DNA of 64,000 nucleotides from Uliginosibacterium gangwonense DSM 18521. GTDB lineage: Bacteria > Pseudomonadota > Gammaproteobacteria > Burkholderiales > Rhodocyclaceae. Under the pieces are notes generated by a model that saw nothing but the letters and a program-made list of their open reading frames with translations, made no database searches and was not told where the DNA came from. The position numbers and the translations under genes are program-made. How positions within the stretch are numbered: the stretch's first letter is position 1; every line of letters begins with the position of its first letter. Positions 23,466-32,941 of the stretch are shown here, piece by piece. The stretch lies in the NCBI RefSeq assembly GCF_000373965.1, contig NZ_KB892835.1:277667-341666 (forward strand), read 5' to 3'.

Positions 23466-25820
23466 ATGTCCACTACCATTGTGTTGAGCTTATGTGTTTT
23501 GAGTGTTGTCGTTATAGGGGTTGGCTTGATCATGGTTCGCCCATTGCGGCGTGCCATGATCAGCCGCCCCGTTTTTTCTGCATACAAAAAGATCCTGCCG
23601 CAAATGTCGGATACCGAGCGGGAGGCACTGGAAGCCGGTACCGTATGGTGGGAAGGCGAATTGTTTGGCGGGCGCCCGAACTGGAGCAAGCTGATGGCAT
23701 ATCCCGTGCCCAAACTCAGTGCTGAGGAACAGGCGTTCCTCGATAATGAGGTCAGCCAAGCCTGTGCCATGGTACAGGATTGGGATGTGACACAGAATCG
23801 CTATGACATCACCCCGCAAGCCTGGCAATTCCTCAAGGATAAAGGCTTCTTTGGCATGATCATCCCCAAACGCTATGGCGGCCTGGAATTCTCTGCCTAT
23901 GCCCATTCCGAGGTGGTCTCAAAACTCTCTACACGCTCCTCGGCGCTGTCGGTGACGGTGATGGTGCCCAATTCCCTCGGGCCAGCCGAACTGCTGCTGC
24001 ACTACGGCACTGAGGCACAAAAGAACTACTATCTGCCTCGTTTGGCCAAGGGGATTGATGTGCCCGCATTCGCGCTGACCAGCCCCTGGGCGGGGTCGGA
24101 TGCTGCCTCGATTCCAGATTATGGCGTAGTCTGCAAAGGCATGTGGCAAGGGCAGGAAGTGCTGGGAATGCGGGTGACATGGGACAAACGCTATATTACC
24201 CTGGCCCCTGTGTGCACTGTATTGGGCCTGGCTTTCCGCCTCTACGACCCGGAAGGGCTGCTGGGCAACAAGCGGGATCTTGGGATTACCTGCGCATTGG
24301 TGCCGCACGATCACTCCGGTGTGGAAATTGGCCGCAGGCATTTCCCGCTCAATGCCATGTTCATGAACGGGCCAACACGTGGAAAAGGTGTATTCATCCC
24401 GATGGACTTTGTCATTGGCGGGCAGGCCATGGTCGGCCAGGGGTGGAGAATGTTGATGGAATGTCTGGCGGCGGGCCGTTCGATATCCCTGCCTGCATCC
24501 AACACGGGTATGTCCAAGCTGACCGCTCGTGCCGTGGGCGCATATGCCCGCGTGCGTAGCCAGTTCAAGATGGCGGTGGGACGCTTTGAAGGCGTGGAAG
24601 AAGCACTCACCCGTATCGGCGCCCACACCTACATGATGGATGCCGCCCGTGTGATGACCGCCGGGGCAATTGATCTGGGCGAGAAACCCTCCGTCGTCTC
24701 TGCGATCGTCAAATACCATATCACCGAGCGTGCCCGTCAAGTGGTCAATGATGGCATGGACATCATCGGTGGCAAGGGCATTTGTCTGGGACCGTCGAAT
24801 TTCCTGGGGCGCGCTTATCAGCAGATTCCGGTTGGTATCACCGTGGAAGGGGCCAACATTCTCACCCGCAGCTTGATCATCTTTGGCCAAGGGGCGATTC
24901 GTTGCCACCCCTATGTGTTACGTGAAATGCAGGCTGCATCAGATGTAGATGTCGCACGTGGGCTGGCAGAGTTTGATCGTGCCTTGTTTGGCCACATTGC
25001 CCATACCATGGGTAACGGTTTGCGGGCACTCTGGACTGGGCTGACAGGTTCACACTTCGTGAAGGTGCCTGCAAACGTGGCGCCCGAAGCACGCCGCTAT
25101 TATCAACAGGTTACCCGATTTGCATCGGCGTTTGCATTCCTTTCCGATGTATCGATGCTGGTGCTCGGTGGCGGTCTGAAGCGGCGCGAGAAAATTTCCG
25201 CACGGCTGGGTGACATCCTGGCCCAGATGTATCTGATCAGCGCCACACTCAAGCGCTATGAGGCAGAAGGCAGACAAGCGGCTGATGCGCCTCTGATGGA
25301 TTGGTCTATCTGGGACGCTATGTACAAAACCCAGCAGGCATTTGACGGGGTGTTGGCCAATTTCCCCAGCCGGGCGATTGCGGCGCTGGTCCAGCGGATC
25401 ATCTTCCCCTTTGGTCATCCCTATGTTGTGCCTTCTGACAAGGTCGGCCACGAAGTTGCCAAGCTGCTGATTGCCCCCTCTGCAACGCGTGATCGCCTAA
25501 CCCGCAATTGCTATGTGGCACCCACAGCAGAGGATGCGGTAGGGGCGGCCGAGTTGGCGCTGCACGCTACCTTGGAGGCCGAACCACTCGAAGCGCGGAT
25601 TCGTGACGCAGAAAAGGCGGGGCACTTCTCAGGCAATCCGCTTGCTAATGTGCGCGACATTGCCCGCGTTGCACTGGATGCAGGGGTTGTGACCCAGGCT
25701 GAATACGAGGTTCTGGCTCGGCGTAATCAACTGCGTGACATCGTGGTCCGTGTAGACGACTTCCCCTTCGATTTCGGCCAGCAGGCACAGGCCTTAGACC
25801 CATTGGGTAAGGCTGCGTGA
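23466..25820 (+). CDS. fadE: Acyl-CoA dehydrogenase FadE (membrane-anchored)
   Basis: The 784-residue length fits FadE rather than the shorter, roughly 390-residue dehydrogenases. An N-terminal helix (about 5-27) anchors it to the inner membrane. The dehydrogenase core follows: DKGFFGMIIPKRYGGLEFSA (about 122-141), ALTSPWAGSD (FAD-binding region) and NDGMDIIGGKGICLGPSNFL (about 420-439). ITVEGANILTRSLIIFGQGA is typical of FadE, as is the unique C-terminal extension. It catalyses the first step of the cycle. It is the first structural gene of the fad locus; the thiolase starts 10 bp after its stop. Confidence 0.92.
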   Translation: MSTTIVLSLCVLSVVVIGVGLIMVRPLRRAMISRPVFSAYKKILPQMSDTEREALEAGTVWWEGELFGGRPNWSKLMAYPVPKLSAEEQAFLDNEVSQACAMVQDWDVTQNRYDITPQAWQFLKDKGFFGMIIPKRYGGLEFSAYAHSEVVSKLSTRSSALSVTVMVPNSLGPAELLLHYGTEAQKNYYLPRLAKGIDVPAFALTSPWAGSDAASIPDYGVVCKGMWQGQEVLGMRVTWDKRYITLAPVCTVLGLAFRLYDPEGLLGNKRDLGITCALVPHDHSGVEIGRRHFPLNAMFMNGPTRGKGVFIPMDFVIGGQAMVGQGWRMLMECLAAGRSISLPASNTGMSKLTARAVGAYARVRSQFKMAVGRFEGVEEALTRIGAHTYMMDAARVMTAGAIDLGEKPSVVSAIVKYHITERARQVVNDGMDIIGGKGICLGPSNFLGRAYQQIPVGITVEGANILTRSLIIFGQGAIRCHPYVLREMQAASDVDVARGLAEFDRALFGHIAHTMGNGLRALWTGLTGSHFVKVPANVAPEARRYYQQVTRFASAFAFLSDVSMLVLGGGLKRREKISARLGDILAQMYLISATLKRYEAEGRQAADAPLMDWSIWDAMYKTQQAFDGVLANFPSRAIAALVQRIIFPFGHPYVVPSDKVGHEVAKLLIAPSATRDRLTRNCYVAPTAEDAVGAAELALHATLEAEPLEARIRDAEKAGHFSGNPLANVRDIARVALDAGVVTQAEYEVLARRNQLRDIVVRVDDFPFDFGQQAQALDPLGKAA

Positions 25821-25830
25821 GGATATCTTA

Positions 25831-27117
25831 ATGGCATTCAAACCGGTCTATGTTGTAGATGGCACGCGGACGCCGTTCCTCAAATCCAGGAATATGCCCG
25901 GCCCGTTTGCTGCGGCTGATCTGGCCACGATAGCAGGGCGAGCCTTGTTGGCACGCCAGGTTTTCGCACCCGATGAGCTTGACGAAGTCATACTTGGTTG
26001 CGCTTCGCCTTCCCCTGACGAAGTCAACATCGGGCGTGTGGTGGCCCTGCGTATGGGCTGTGGGCAGAAGGTGCCCGGTTGGACGGTGATGCGTAACTGT
26101 GCCTCGGGTATGCAGGCGCTGGATTCCGCGATCACCAACATCCAGGCAGGTCGCTCGCAGTTGGTGCTGGCCGGTGGCGTGGATGCGCTCTCGCGTGCAC
26201 CGCTGTTTTTCAGCGAAGCCATGGTGCGCTGGTTGGCAGGGTGGTATGCAGCCAAAGGCGCAGGGTCAAGGATGCAAGCTTTGCGTCGGTTCCGGTTGGC
26301 AAATCTCGCACCTGTCATTGGCATCGTAAAGGGGCTTACCGACCCGGTGGTTGGCCTCCTCATGGGGCAAACTGCTGAAAATCTTGCCTGGCGTTTTGGC
26401 ATCAGCCGTGAAGATATGGATGCATATTCCGTGCGCAGCCACCAACGCCTGGCGGCAGCGCAGGATGCAGGGCACTTTGTGGCAGAGATGCAAGCCCTGG
26501 TGGATGAAAGGGGTAACGTCTATGCTTCTGATGATGGTTTGCGCAGGGACTCTTCACTTCCGAATCTAGCCAAACTGAAGCCATTTTTTGATCGCAAGTA
26601 TGGCAGAGTGACCGCAGGCAACAGCTCCCAGATCAGTGATGGAGCCAGTTGGCTGATCCTGGCCTCGGAAGAGGCCGTGGATAAATTCGGCTTACAGCCG
26701 CTGGGCAAGATCAGCGATAGCCAATGGGCAGGATTGGCGCCTGAACAGATGGGCCTGGGGCCGGTGCATGCCACCACGCCAATTTTGCAGCGTCATGGGC
26801 TACACCTGAACGATGTGGATGCCTGGGAGATCAATGAAGCCTTTGCCGCGCAGGTGCTTGGCTGTTTGCGAGCCTGGAATGATAAAGCGTATTGCACCGA
26901 GCAATTGGGCCTTGATGATGCTTTAGGCATGGTAGATGAAACCCGCCTCAATATGGATGGTGGCGCTGTTGCGATGGGCCACCCCGTTGGCGCAAGTGGT
27001 GCACGCATTGTGCTGCATCTGCTGCATGTATTGCACCGCACCGGAGGTAAGCGAGGCGTGGCGAGCATCTGTATTGGCGGCGGCCAGGGTGGCGCCATGT
27101 TGGTGGAGACCCAGTGA
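25831..27117 (+). CDS. fadI: Acetyl-CoA acyltransferase (thiolase), FadI-like
   Basis: A 428-residue thiolase with the three catalytic regions: acylated Cys in VMRNCASGMQALDSA (about 86-100), MDGGAVAMGHPVGASGARIV (His) and SICIGGGQGGAMLVE (second Cys). The length and insert (about 130-170) fit the FadI/mitochondrial trifunctional beta-subunit group better than FadA. It cleaves 3-ketoacyl-CoA. The stop overlaps the start of the ECH-HAD fusion (ATGATCATG from 27114), so the two are translationally coupled, as fadI and fadJ are in enterobacteria. Confidence 0.88.
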   Translation: MAFKPVYVVDGTRTPFLKSRNMPGPFAAADLATIAGRALLARQVFAPDELDEVILGCASPSPDEVNIGRVVALRMGCGQKVPGWTVMRNCASGMQALDSAITNIQAGRSQLVLAGGVDALSRAPLFFSEAMVRWLAGWYAAKGAGSRMQALRRFRLANLAPVIGIVKGLTDPVVGLLMGQTAENLAWRFGISREDMDAYSVRSHQRLAAAQDAGHFVAEMQALVDERGNVYASDDGLRRDSSLPNLAKLKPFFDRKYGRVTAGNSSQISDGASWLILASEEAVDKFGLQPLGKISDSQWAGLAPEQMGLGPVHATTPILQRHGLHLNDVDAWEINEAFAAQVLGCLRAWNDKAYCTEQLGLDDALGMVDETRLNMDGGAVAMGHPVGASGARIVLHLLHVLHRTGGKRGVASICIGGGQGGAMLVETQ

Positions 27118-29063
27118 TGATCATGAATGAATTGTTATGGCAGCATTGGCAAATTTCGCGTGATGCTCAGGGCATTGTATGGCTGACGCTCAACTGTGCC
27201 AACAGCTCCACCAATACGCTGGGTGGTGCGGTGATCGCCGAGCTGGGGCAGGCCATTGATCTGCTGGAGGCTGAACGCCCCAAGGCGCTGATCATCCGTT
27301 CTGGAAAAGAGGCTGGATTCATTGCCGGCGCGGATGTGGAAGAGTTTTCGCGCCTTGCAGATGGGGCGGCCGCACGTACGATGGTGGAACGTAGCTGGAA
27401 GCTTTTCGCTCGCATTGAGGCGCTGCCGTTCCCAACGTTGGCACTGATCCGTGGGCACTGCATGGGCGGCGGCCTGGAGTTGGCACTGGCTTGCCGCTAT
27501 CGTCTGGTGGTCGATGAACCAGGAACCCGTCTGGCATTGCCTGAAGTCATGTTGGGGATTGTGCCCGGATGGGGTGGCATGCTGCGTCTGCCGCGCCTGA
27601 TCGGCCCGGCGATGGCGCTGGATATGATGCTGACCGGCAAACAGATTGATGCCAAACAGGCGCGTAAACTTGGTCTGGCAGACGACTGCGTGCCACCCAG
27701 AGTAATGGATAACGCTGCACGCATTATGGTATTGTCTGGAGCCCCAGCACATCGACCCAGTTTGCCTCAAAGATTGCTCAATGGTCCGCTCAAGGCATTG
27801 GTGGCGGCCCAGGCGCGTAAAGCGCTCGTCAAAAAGGCCCGCCAAGCGCAATACCCCGCACCCTACGCCATCATTGATACATGGCAGAATTTTGGAGGCA
27901 ATTCCCTGGCTGTTCCCGCAGGTCATCCCGCGTCATTTGAACACTTGCTGCAACAGGGCACCGCCATGAATCTGGTGCGGGTGTTCTTTCTGCAACAGCG
28001 CCTGAAGGCATTGGGCAAGCAGGGGGTTTCCAGCAAAGTACGCCATGTGCATGTAGTGGGGGCTGGCGTGATGGGGGGCGATATTGCTGCGTGGTGCACC
28101 CTGCGCGGAATGACTGTGACTTTGCAGGATCAAAGTATTGAACGCATTGCTCCGGCCATCAAGCGTGCAGCAGAGGGTTTTGCGAAAAAATACCGGGGAG
28201 ATCGCAAGGAAGTGCGCTTTGCACTGGACCGCCTGATTGCCGATCCTCGTGGTGATGGCCTTGGCCGTGCAGATGTCATTATTGAGGCGATCTTTGAAAA
28301 CCTTGATGCCAAGCATGCACTGTTCCGCGAGATTGAACAACGAGCGCGCCCTGAAGCCATTTTGGCGACCAATACTTCCAGTCTGCGTCTGGAAGATATT
28401 GCCCAGGCATTGCAGAAACCCGAGCGTCTGGTGGGTATCCACTTCTTCAACCCTGTGGCAATGATGCCCCTTGTGGAAGTGGTACAGGGCGCGCAAAGTG
28501 GAGAGCCAGAATTGGCACGAGCCATGGCTTTTGTGCAGCAGCTTGATAAGTTGCCGTTGCCAGTAAAAAGCGCACCGGGCTTTCTCGTCAATGCAGTGCT
28601 TGGTCCCTATATGCTTGAAGCTATGCGCTGTGTGGAAGAAGGTATTGCACCTGAAACCGTGGATGCTGCGATGCTTGCCTTTGGCATGCCAATGGGCCCG
28701 ATTGAACTCGCCGATACTGTGGGCCTCGACGTGGCCCTGGCGGCAGGCAAGGCGCTGACCGGTGCGGCAGAAGTTCCAGGCAAACTTGCCGGGCATGTAG
28801 CAGCCGGAGAACTGGGGCGCAAGACAGGTACGGGCTTTTACTATTGGCGTGACGGTAAACCTGTCAAGGGCAGACCGGTTGCGGGGCCGACGGGATTGGC
28901 GAATCGGCTGCTACAACCCCTTCTTGCCGCCAGCGAGCGTTGTGTGGAGCAAGGTATTGTGGCGGATGAAGACCTTGCTGATGCGGGTATCATTTTTGGA
29001 ACAGGTTTTTCCCCCTGGACGGGGGGGCCACTGCATCATCTGCATAGCGGGCCACAGCTATGA
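27114..29063 (+). CDS. fadJ: Enoyl-CoA hydratase / 3-hydroxyacyl-CoA dehydrogenase fusion, FadJ-like
   Basis: The 649 residues have an N-terminal crotonase domain (about 10-190; AGFIAGADVEEF oxyanion loop, GHCMGGGLELALACRYR, EVMLGIVPGWGGM) and then the dehydrogenase. The NAD-binding part has VHVVGAGVMGGDIAAW (about 305-320) and the C-terminal HAD part contains GIHFFNPVAMMPLVEVV, where H-F-F-N-P is the catalytic region. FadJ/FadB order. The protein ends about 40 residues early compared with the roughly 700-residue relatives, stopping right after GTGFSPWTGGPLHH. ATG 27120 is an alternative start. Confidence 0.88.
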   Translation: MMIMNELLWQHWQISRDAQGIVWLTLNCANSSTNTLGGAVIAELGQAIDLLEAERPKALIIRSGKEAGFIAGADVEEFSRLADGAAARTMVERSWKLFARIEALPFPTLALIRGHCMGGGLELALACRYRLVVDEPGTRLALPEVMLGIVPGWGGMLRLPRLIGPAMALDMMLTGKQIDAKQARKLGLADDCVPPRVMDNAARIMVLSGAPAHRPSLPQRLLNGPLKALVAAQARKALVKKARQAQYPAPYAIIDTWQNFGGNSLAVPAGHPASFEHLLQQGTAMNLVRVFFLQQRLKALGKQGVSSKVRHVHVVGAGVMGGDIAAWCTLRGMTVTLQDQSIERIAPAIKRAAEGFAKKYRGDRKEVRFALDRLIADPRGDGLGRADVIIEAIFENLDAKHALFREIEQRARPEAILATNTSSLRLEDIAQALQKPERLVGIHFFNPVAMMPLVEVVQGAQSGEPELARAMAFVQQLDKLPLPVKSAPGFLVNAVLGPYMLEAMRCVEEGIAPETVDAAMLAFGMPMGPIELADTVGLDVALAAGKALTGAAEVPGKLAGHVAAGELGRKTGTGFYYWRDGKPVKGRPVAGPTGLANRLLQPLLAASERCVEQGIVADEDLADAGIIFGTGFSPWTGGPLHHLHSGPQL

Positions 29064-29148
29064 ATCATGCGTTAATTTTTTAAAAATATATGGAATACGG
29101 ACCATAGAGTCCGATTACAACCCGATGTCCTACAACAGGAGACAACAC

Positions 29149-30444
29149 ATGAAATGCAAACGTATCGCTTATTTTGTGGCGCTGGCAAGTGGTATGCTTG
29201 GCAGTAGCACGGTTTTTGCCTCGGGCTTTCAGCTGCTGGAGCAAAATGCCAGCGGGTTGGGGAATGCCTACGCAGGCTCTGCCGCAGTCGCTGACGACGC
29301 CAGCACAGTTTTCTACAATCCGGCAGGGATGACTCAGCTGCGTGACCATGAAGTCTCGCTGGGTGGGGCTGTGATCAAGGCCAGCTACAAATTTTCCGAC
29401 AACGGATCGAGTGTGGCGCCTGCGAGTACGGGGGGCAATGGTGGAGATGCGGGCAGTACGGCGGTTCTTCCCAATGCATACATGTCTTGGGGATTGAATC
29501 GGAATTGGTATCTTGGTCTCGGGTTGGGTGCTCCGTTTGGACTGAAGACGGAATATGACAATGACTGGGTTGGGCGCTTCCAGTCCATCAAGTTTGATAT
29601 CAAGACCGTCAATATCAATCCCTCTGTAGCTTGGCGCATAGATGATCAGGTATCCGTGGGTGTTGGATTGAACTGGCAGCGCATGAAGGCGGATTATGAA
29701 CGCATGGCTGCCGTAGCCAGTAGTTCTCTGCCCTCCGGGTTCTGGCCGCTGGTGCAGAATACGCGCCTGCATCTTTCAGTGGATAACGATGCGATTGGCT
29801 GGAACGCCGGCGCCTTGTTCAAACTCAGTGATGCAACCCGTGTAGGTTTGTCATATCGTTCCGCCATCAAGCACAAACTTGATGGCACGCTGACTTCCAC
29901 CAACCAGGCAATCTCGCCGGATGTGAATGCCAGAGTTGACATCACGCTTCCGGATACCCTGATCCTGAGTGCTGTTCACAAGCTCAATCCGCATTGGGAT
30001 TTGTTGGGCGATGTATCCTGGACCGGCTGGAGCAAGATAGACCAAGTAGATATCTGGCGCACCAGCGGTACTGCATCCGGGCAGACCTCACCAGCCCAGA
30101 CGCTTGATGTCAGGTTCCGTGATACGTGGCGCGTGTCATTTGGGGCCAGACAGATGCTCAATGAGCAATGGCAGATGAAGTATGGTGTTGCCTACGATCA
30201 GGCCCCCGTGCGTGGTGCGGATAGCCGCCTTGTTTCCTTGCCTGATAATGACCGCATCTGGCTCTCGATTGGTACGCAATATCGCTTTGGTGCAGGCTCG
30301 CGTGTAGATCTTGGATTGGCCTATCTGATTGTGCGTGATACCAAGGTTGACAATAATCAGTCTGCCAGTGGGCGCGGCCATATTGTTGGAAACTATACCG
30401 GTAGCATTGGCGTGGTGGGGCTGCAGTATTCCCTGGCGTTCTAG
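29149..30444 (+). CDS. fadL: FadL-family outer-membrane long-chain fatty-acid transporter (OmpP1/TodX)
   Basis: The 431 residues start with a signal peptide (MKCKRIAYFVALASGMLGSS, cleavage near FAS/GF). The FadL hatch signature follows: GFQLLEQNASGLGNAYAGSA, ADDASTVFYNPAGMTQL (N-P-A motif). The remainder is an amphipathic beta barrel ending in F (VGLQYSLAF), as expected for an outer-membrane protein. It imports hydrophobic substrates, here long-chain fatty acids feeding the surrounding cycle. ATG 29149 has ACAGGAGA upstream; the longer frame from 28849 overlaps the fadJ-like gene and is rejected. Confidence 0.9.
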   Translation: MKCKRIAYFVALASGMLGSSTVFASGFQLLEQNASGLGNAYAGSAAVADDASTVFYNPAGMTQLRDHEVSLGGAVIKASYKFSDNGSSVAPASTGGNGGDAGSTAVLPNAYMSWGLNRNWYLGLGLGAPFGLKTEYDNDWVGRFQSIKFDIKTVNINPSVAWRIDDQVSVGVGLNWQRMKADYERMAAVASSSLPSGFWPLVQNTRLHLSVDNDAIGWNAGALFKLSDATRVGLSYRSAIKHKLDGTLTSTNQAISPDVNARVDITLPDTLILSAVHKLNPHWDLLGDVSWTGWSKIDQVDIWRTSGTASGQTSPAQTLDVRFRDTWRVSFGARQMLNEQWQMKYGVAYDQAPVRGADSRLVSLPDNDRIWLSIGTQYRFGAGSRVDLGLAYLIVRDTKVDNNQSASGRGHIVGNYTGSIGVVGLQYSLAF

Positions 30445-30484
30445 CAAGATTACCGCGTAATCAACTCCCTACATTACAAACAGA

Positions 30485-30508
30485 CGGCGTGTCCTATAGG
30501 GCACGCCG
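30485..30508 (+). other. Intergenic hairpin between fadL and the HAD-ECH gene
   Basis: CGGCGTGTCC-TATA-GGGCACGCCG forms a 10-bp stem (one G-U pair) with a 4-nt loop, 34 bp upstream of the next start. No T-run follows, so it may stabilise or partly attenuate mRNA rather than terminate it fully. Confidence 0.45.
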
Positions 30509-30541
30509 GGGAGTGCCTCACCCCTCAACAGGAGACAGTAC

Positions 30542-32926
30542 GTGAGCAATTTCATCATCCGCAAAGTGGCTATTCTGGGTGCGGGTGTGATGGGCGCGCA
30601 GATCGCAGCCCATTGTGCCAATGCAGATGTGGCTTCGATCTTGTTCGATTTGCCTGCCAAAGATGGCGATCCCAACGGCATTGCAAAACGTGCCCTGGAT
30701 AGCTTGCGAAAACTTGAGCCTTCTCCTTTGGCGACAACTGATCGGGTGCAATATATCGAGCCTGCCAATTATGAACAGCATATCGGTAGGCTTTCTGAAT
30801 GTGACCTCATCATTGAGGCGATTGCCGAGAAGATGGAGTGGAAGCTCGATCTGTATCGCAAAGTTGCCCCGTATATTCGCCCGGATGCTATTTTTGCGAC
30901 CAATACTTCGGGCCTGTCGATCAACAGTCTCGCGGAAGGCTGTCCTGCAAGTCTGCGGCCTCGTTTCTGTGGCGTGCACTTTTTCAATCCTCCGCGTTAC
31001 ATGTCCTTGGTGGAATTGATTCCCTGCCATGGCACGCAGGCGAAATTGCTGGATGAGCTGGAAGAATTTTTGACCACCACATTGGGCAAAAGCGTGGTGC
31101 GCGCGCCGGACAACCCCAATTTTCTGGCTAACCGTGTAGGCGTGTTTTCAATTCTGGCAGTGATGCATCATACCGAACGCATGGGCTTGCGTTTTGATGA
31201 AGTGGATGCCATCACCGGTACCTTGATCGGTCGCCCAAAGAGTGCTACCTATCGAACCGCAGATGTCGTGGGCCTGGATACGATGGCCCATGCCATCAAG
31301 ACCATGACGGATAATCTTCCACACGACCCATGGGCACAGCACTTTTCAGCACCTGCCTGGCTGCATGCACTGGTAGCCAAGGGGGCGCTTGGCCAGAAGA
31401 CGGGGGCAGGACTCTATCGTAAGGAAGGCAAGCAGATCAAGGTACTTGATCCGCATACATTGGAGTACCGCGACAATGGTGCGGTGGCGCCCGATGAACT
31501 GGTTGAGATTCTCAAAAACAAGGATGTGGCCAAGCGTTTTGCGCTGTTGCGTGCGAGTGATCACCCGCATGCCCAATTCCTGTGGGCGATTTTCCGCGAT
31601 GTGTTCCACTACGTGGCATATCAACTTGTGCATATCGCACGTAATGCACGTGATCTGGACTTGGCAATGCGTTGGGGGTTTGGCTGGCAGCAAGGCCCGT
31701 TTGAAATATGGCAGGCAGCAGGTTGGAAAACGATTGCCGCCGCTATCCAGGATGACATTGTTGCTGGGCGTAGCATGAGCAGTGCGCCATTGCCTCCCTG
31801 GGTATTTGATGTCGATGGCGTGCATACAGATCAGGGCTCTTTTGATGCCCGGAATGGCACCATGCAGGCGCGATCAGTGCTTCCGGTGTATCAACGGCAA
31901 ATCTTCCCCGAACCTGTGTTGGGCGAGAAGATTGATGCCGGGCATACGATATGGGAAAACGAAGAAGTCAGGATGTGGTCGCCGAATGATGACGATGGCA
32001 AGCATGTGCCGGTACTCTCATTCAAGAGCAAGATGTGCGCAGTCGGCCCCGTGGTGCTGGATGGCATCATTGAGGCAGTCAAGCGCGCTGAACACGAATA
32101 CAAGGGCTTGGTGATCTGGCAGCCTGCTGCGCCGTTTTCAGTAGGAGCCAATCTCAAGCAGATTCGCCCGGTGCTGGAGGCTGGCGATTTTGCAGGACTG
32201 GAGGCCATTGTCGCCAAATTCCAGCAGATGTCGCAAACCTTGAAATATGCACAGGTGCCGGTGATTGCTGCCGTGAATGGCATGGCCTTGGGCGGGGGCT
32301 GTGAAATCGTGATGCATGCCACGCGGGCAGTGTGTGCGCTGGAGAGTTATATCGGCCTCGTGGAAGTAGGAGTCGGCCTGATTCCAGCCGGTGGAGGTTG
32401 CAAGGAGTTTGCGTTGCGCAGTGCCCAGGCTGCGGCACGGACGGCGACGAATGATCCTATGAATTGGCTGCAAAACATCTTCCAGACCATTGCGATGGCC
32501 AATGTCTCCAAGAGCGCACGTCAGGCCAGGGAGATGGGATTGTTGCGCGAACAGGATATTGTCATCATGAATCCTGCAGAACTTTTATATGTGGCACGCA
32601 AGACGGCGCTGGGTCTGGCCGCCAGCTCATATCGCCCAGCTCTGCCGCCAGCAGGCATTGCCGTTGCCGGGCGCGGAGGAATTGCCACGCTGGAAATGAT
32701 GCTAGTGAATATGCGCGAAGGCGGCATGATTTCGGCACATGACTATCGCGTATCAAAAGCTGTCGCCACCGCCTTGTGTGGTGGGGAGGTTGAAAGTGGT
32801 GCTGTCGTCAGCGAGCAATGGTTGCTGGATGTAGAGCGGGCACTGTTTGTCGATCTGCTGCGTACCGAAGAAACCAAGGCGCGCCTGATCCACATGCTTG
32901 AAGTTGGCAAACCCTTGCGCAATTGA
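30542..32926 (+). CDS. fadN: 3-Hydroxyacyl-CoA dehydrogenase / enoyl-CoA hydratase fusion with reversed order, FadN-like
   Basis: The 794 residues begin with the dehydrogenase: KVAILGAGVMGAQIAAHCAN (about 8-27), NTSGLSINSL, GVHFFNPPRYMSLVELI. The C-terminal HAD part follows and then a crotonase domain at the C-terminus (about 500-690; APFSVGANLKQI, VNGMALGGGCEIVMHATRAV, EVGVGLIPAGGG). This HAD-then-ECH order is that of Bacillus FadN, the reverse of FadB/FadJ. It starts GTG at 30542 behind ACAGGAGACAGTAC. The next gene, a thiolase, starts 15 bp after its stop, recalling fadN-fadA pairing. Confidence 0.88.
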   Translation: MSNFIIRKVAILGAGVMGAQIAAHCANADVASILFDLPAKDGDPNGIAKRALDSLRKLEPSPLATTDRVQYIEPANYEQHIGRLSECDLIIEAIAEKMEWKLDLYRKVAPYIRPDAIFATNTSGLSINSLAEGCPASLRPRFCGVHFFNPPRYMSLVELIPCHGTQAKLLDELEEFLTTTLGKSVVRAPDNPNFLANRVGVFSILAVMHHTERMGLRFDEVDAITGTLIGRPKSATYRTADVVGLDTMAHAIKTMTDNLPHDPWAQHFSAPAWLHALVAKGALGQKTGAGLYRKEGKQIKVLDPHTLEYRDNGAVAPDELVEILKNKDVAKRFALLRASDHPHAQFLWAIFRDVFHYVAYQLVHIARNARDLDLAMRWGFGWQQGPFEIWQAAGWKTIAAAIQDDIVAGRSMSSAPLPPWVFDVDGVHTDQGSFDARNGTMQARSVLPVYQRQIFPEPVLGEKIDAGHTIWENEEVRMWSPNDDDGKHVPVLSFKSKMCAVGPVVLDGIIEAVKRAEHEYKGLVIWQPAAPFSVGANLKQIRPVLEAGDFAGLEAIVAKFQQMSQTLKYAQVPVIAAVNGMALGGGCEIVMHATRAVCALESYIGLVEVGVGLIPAGGGCKEFALRSAQAAARTATNDPMNWLQNIFQTIAMANVSKSARQAREMGLLREQDIVIMNPAELLYVARKTALGLAASSYRPALPPAGIAVAGRGGIATLEMMLVNMREGGMISAHDYRVSKAVATALCGGEVESGAVVSEQWLLDVERALFVDLLRTEETKARLIHMLEVGKPLRN

Positions 32927-32941
32927 ACTGGAGGCTGAATC

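Noticed and set aside
28849..29148. N-terminal extension of the FadL frame back to 28849
   Set aside because: It lies in the fadJ-like gene and lacks a signal peptide; a good ribosome-binding site and signal start at 29149.
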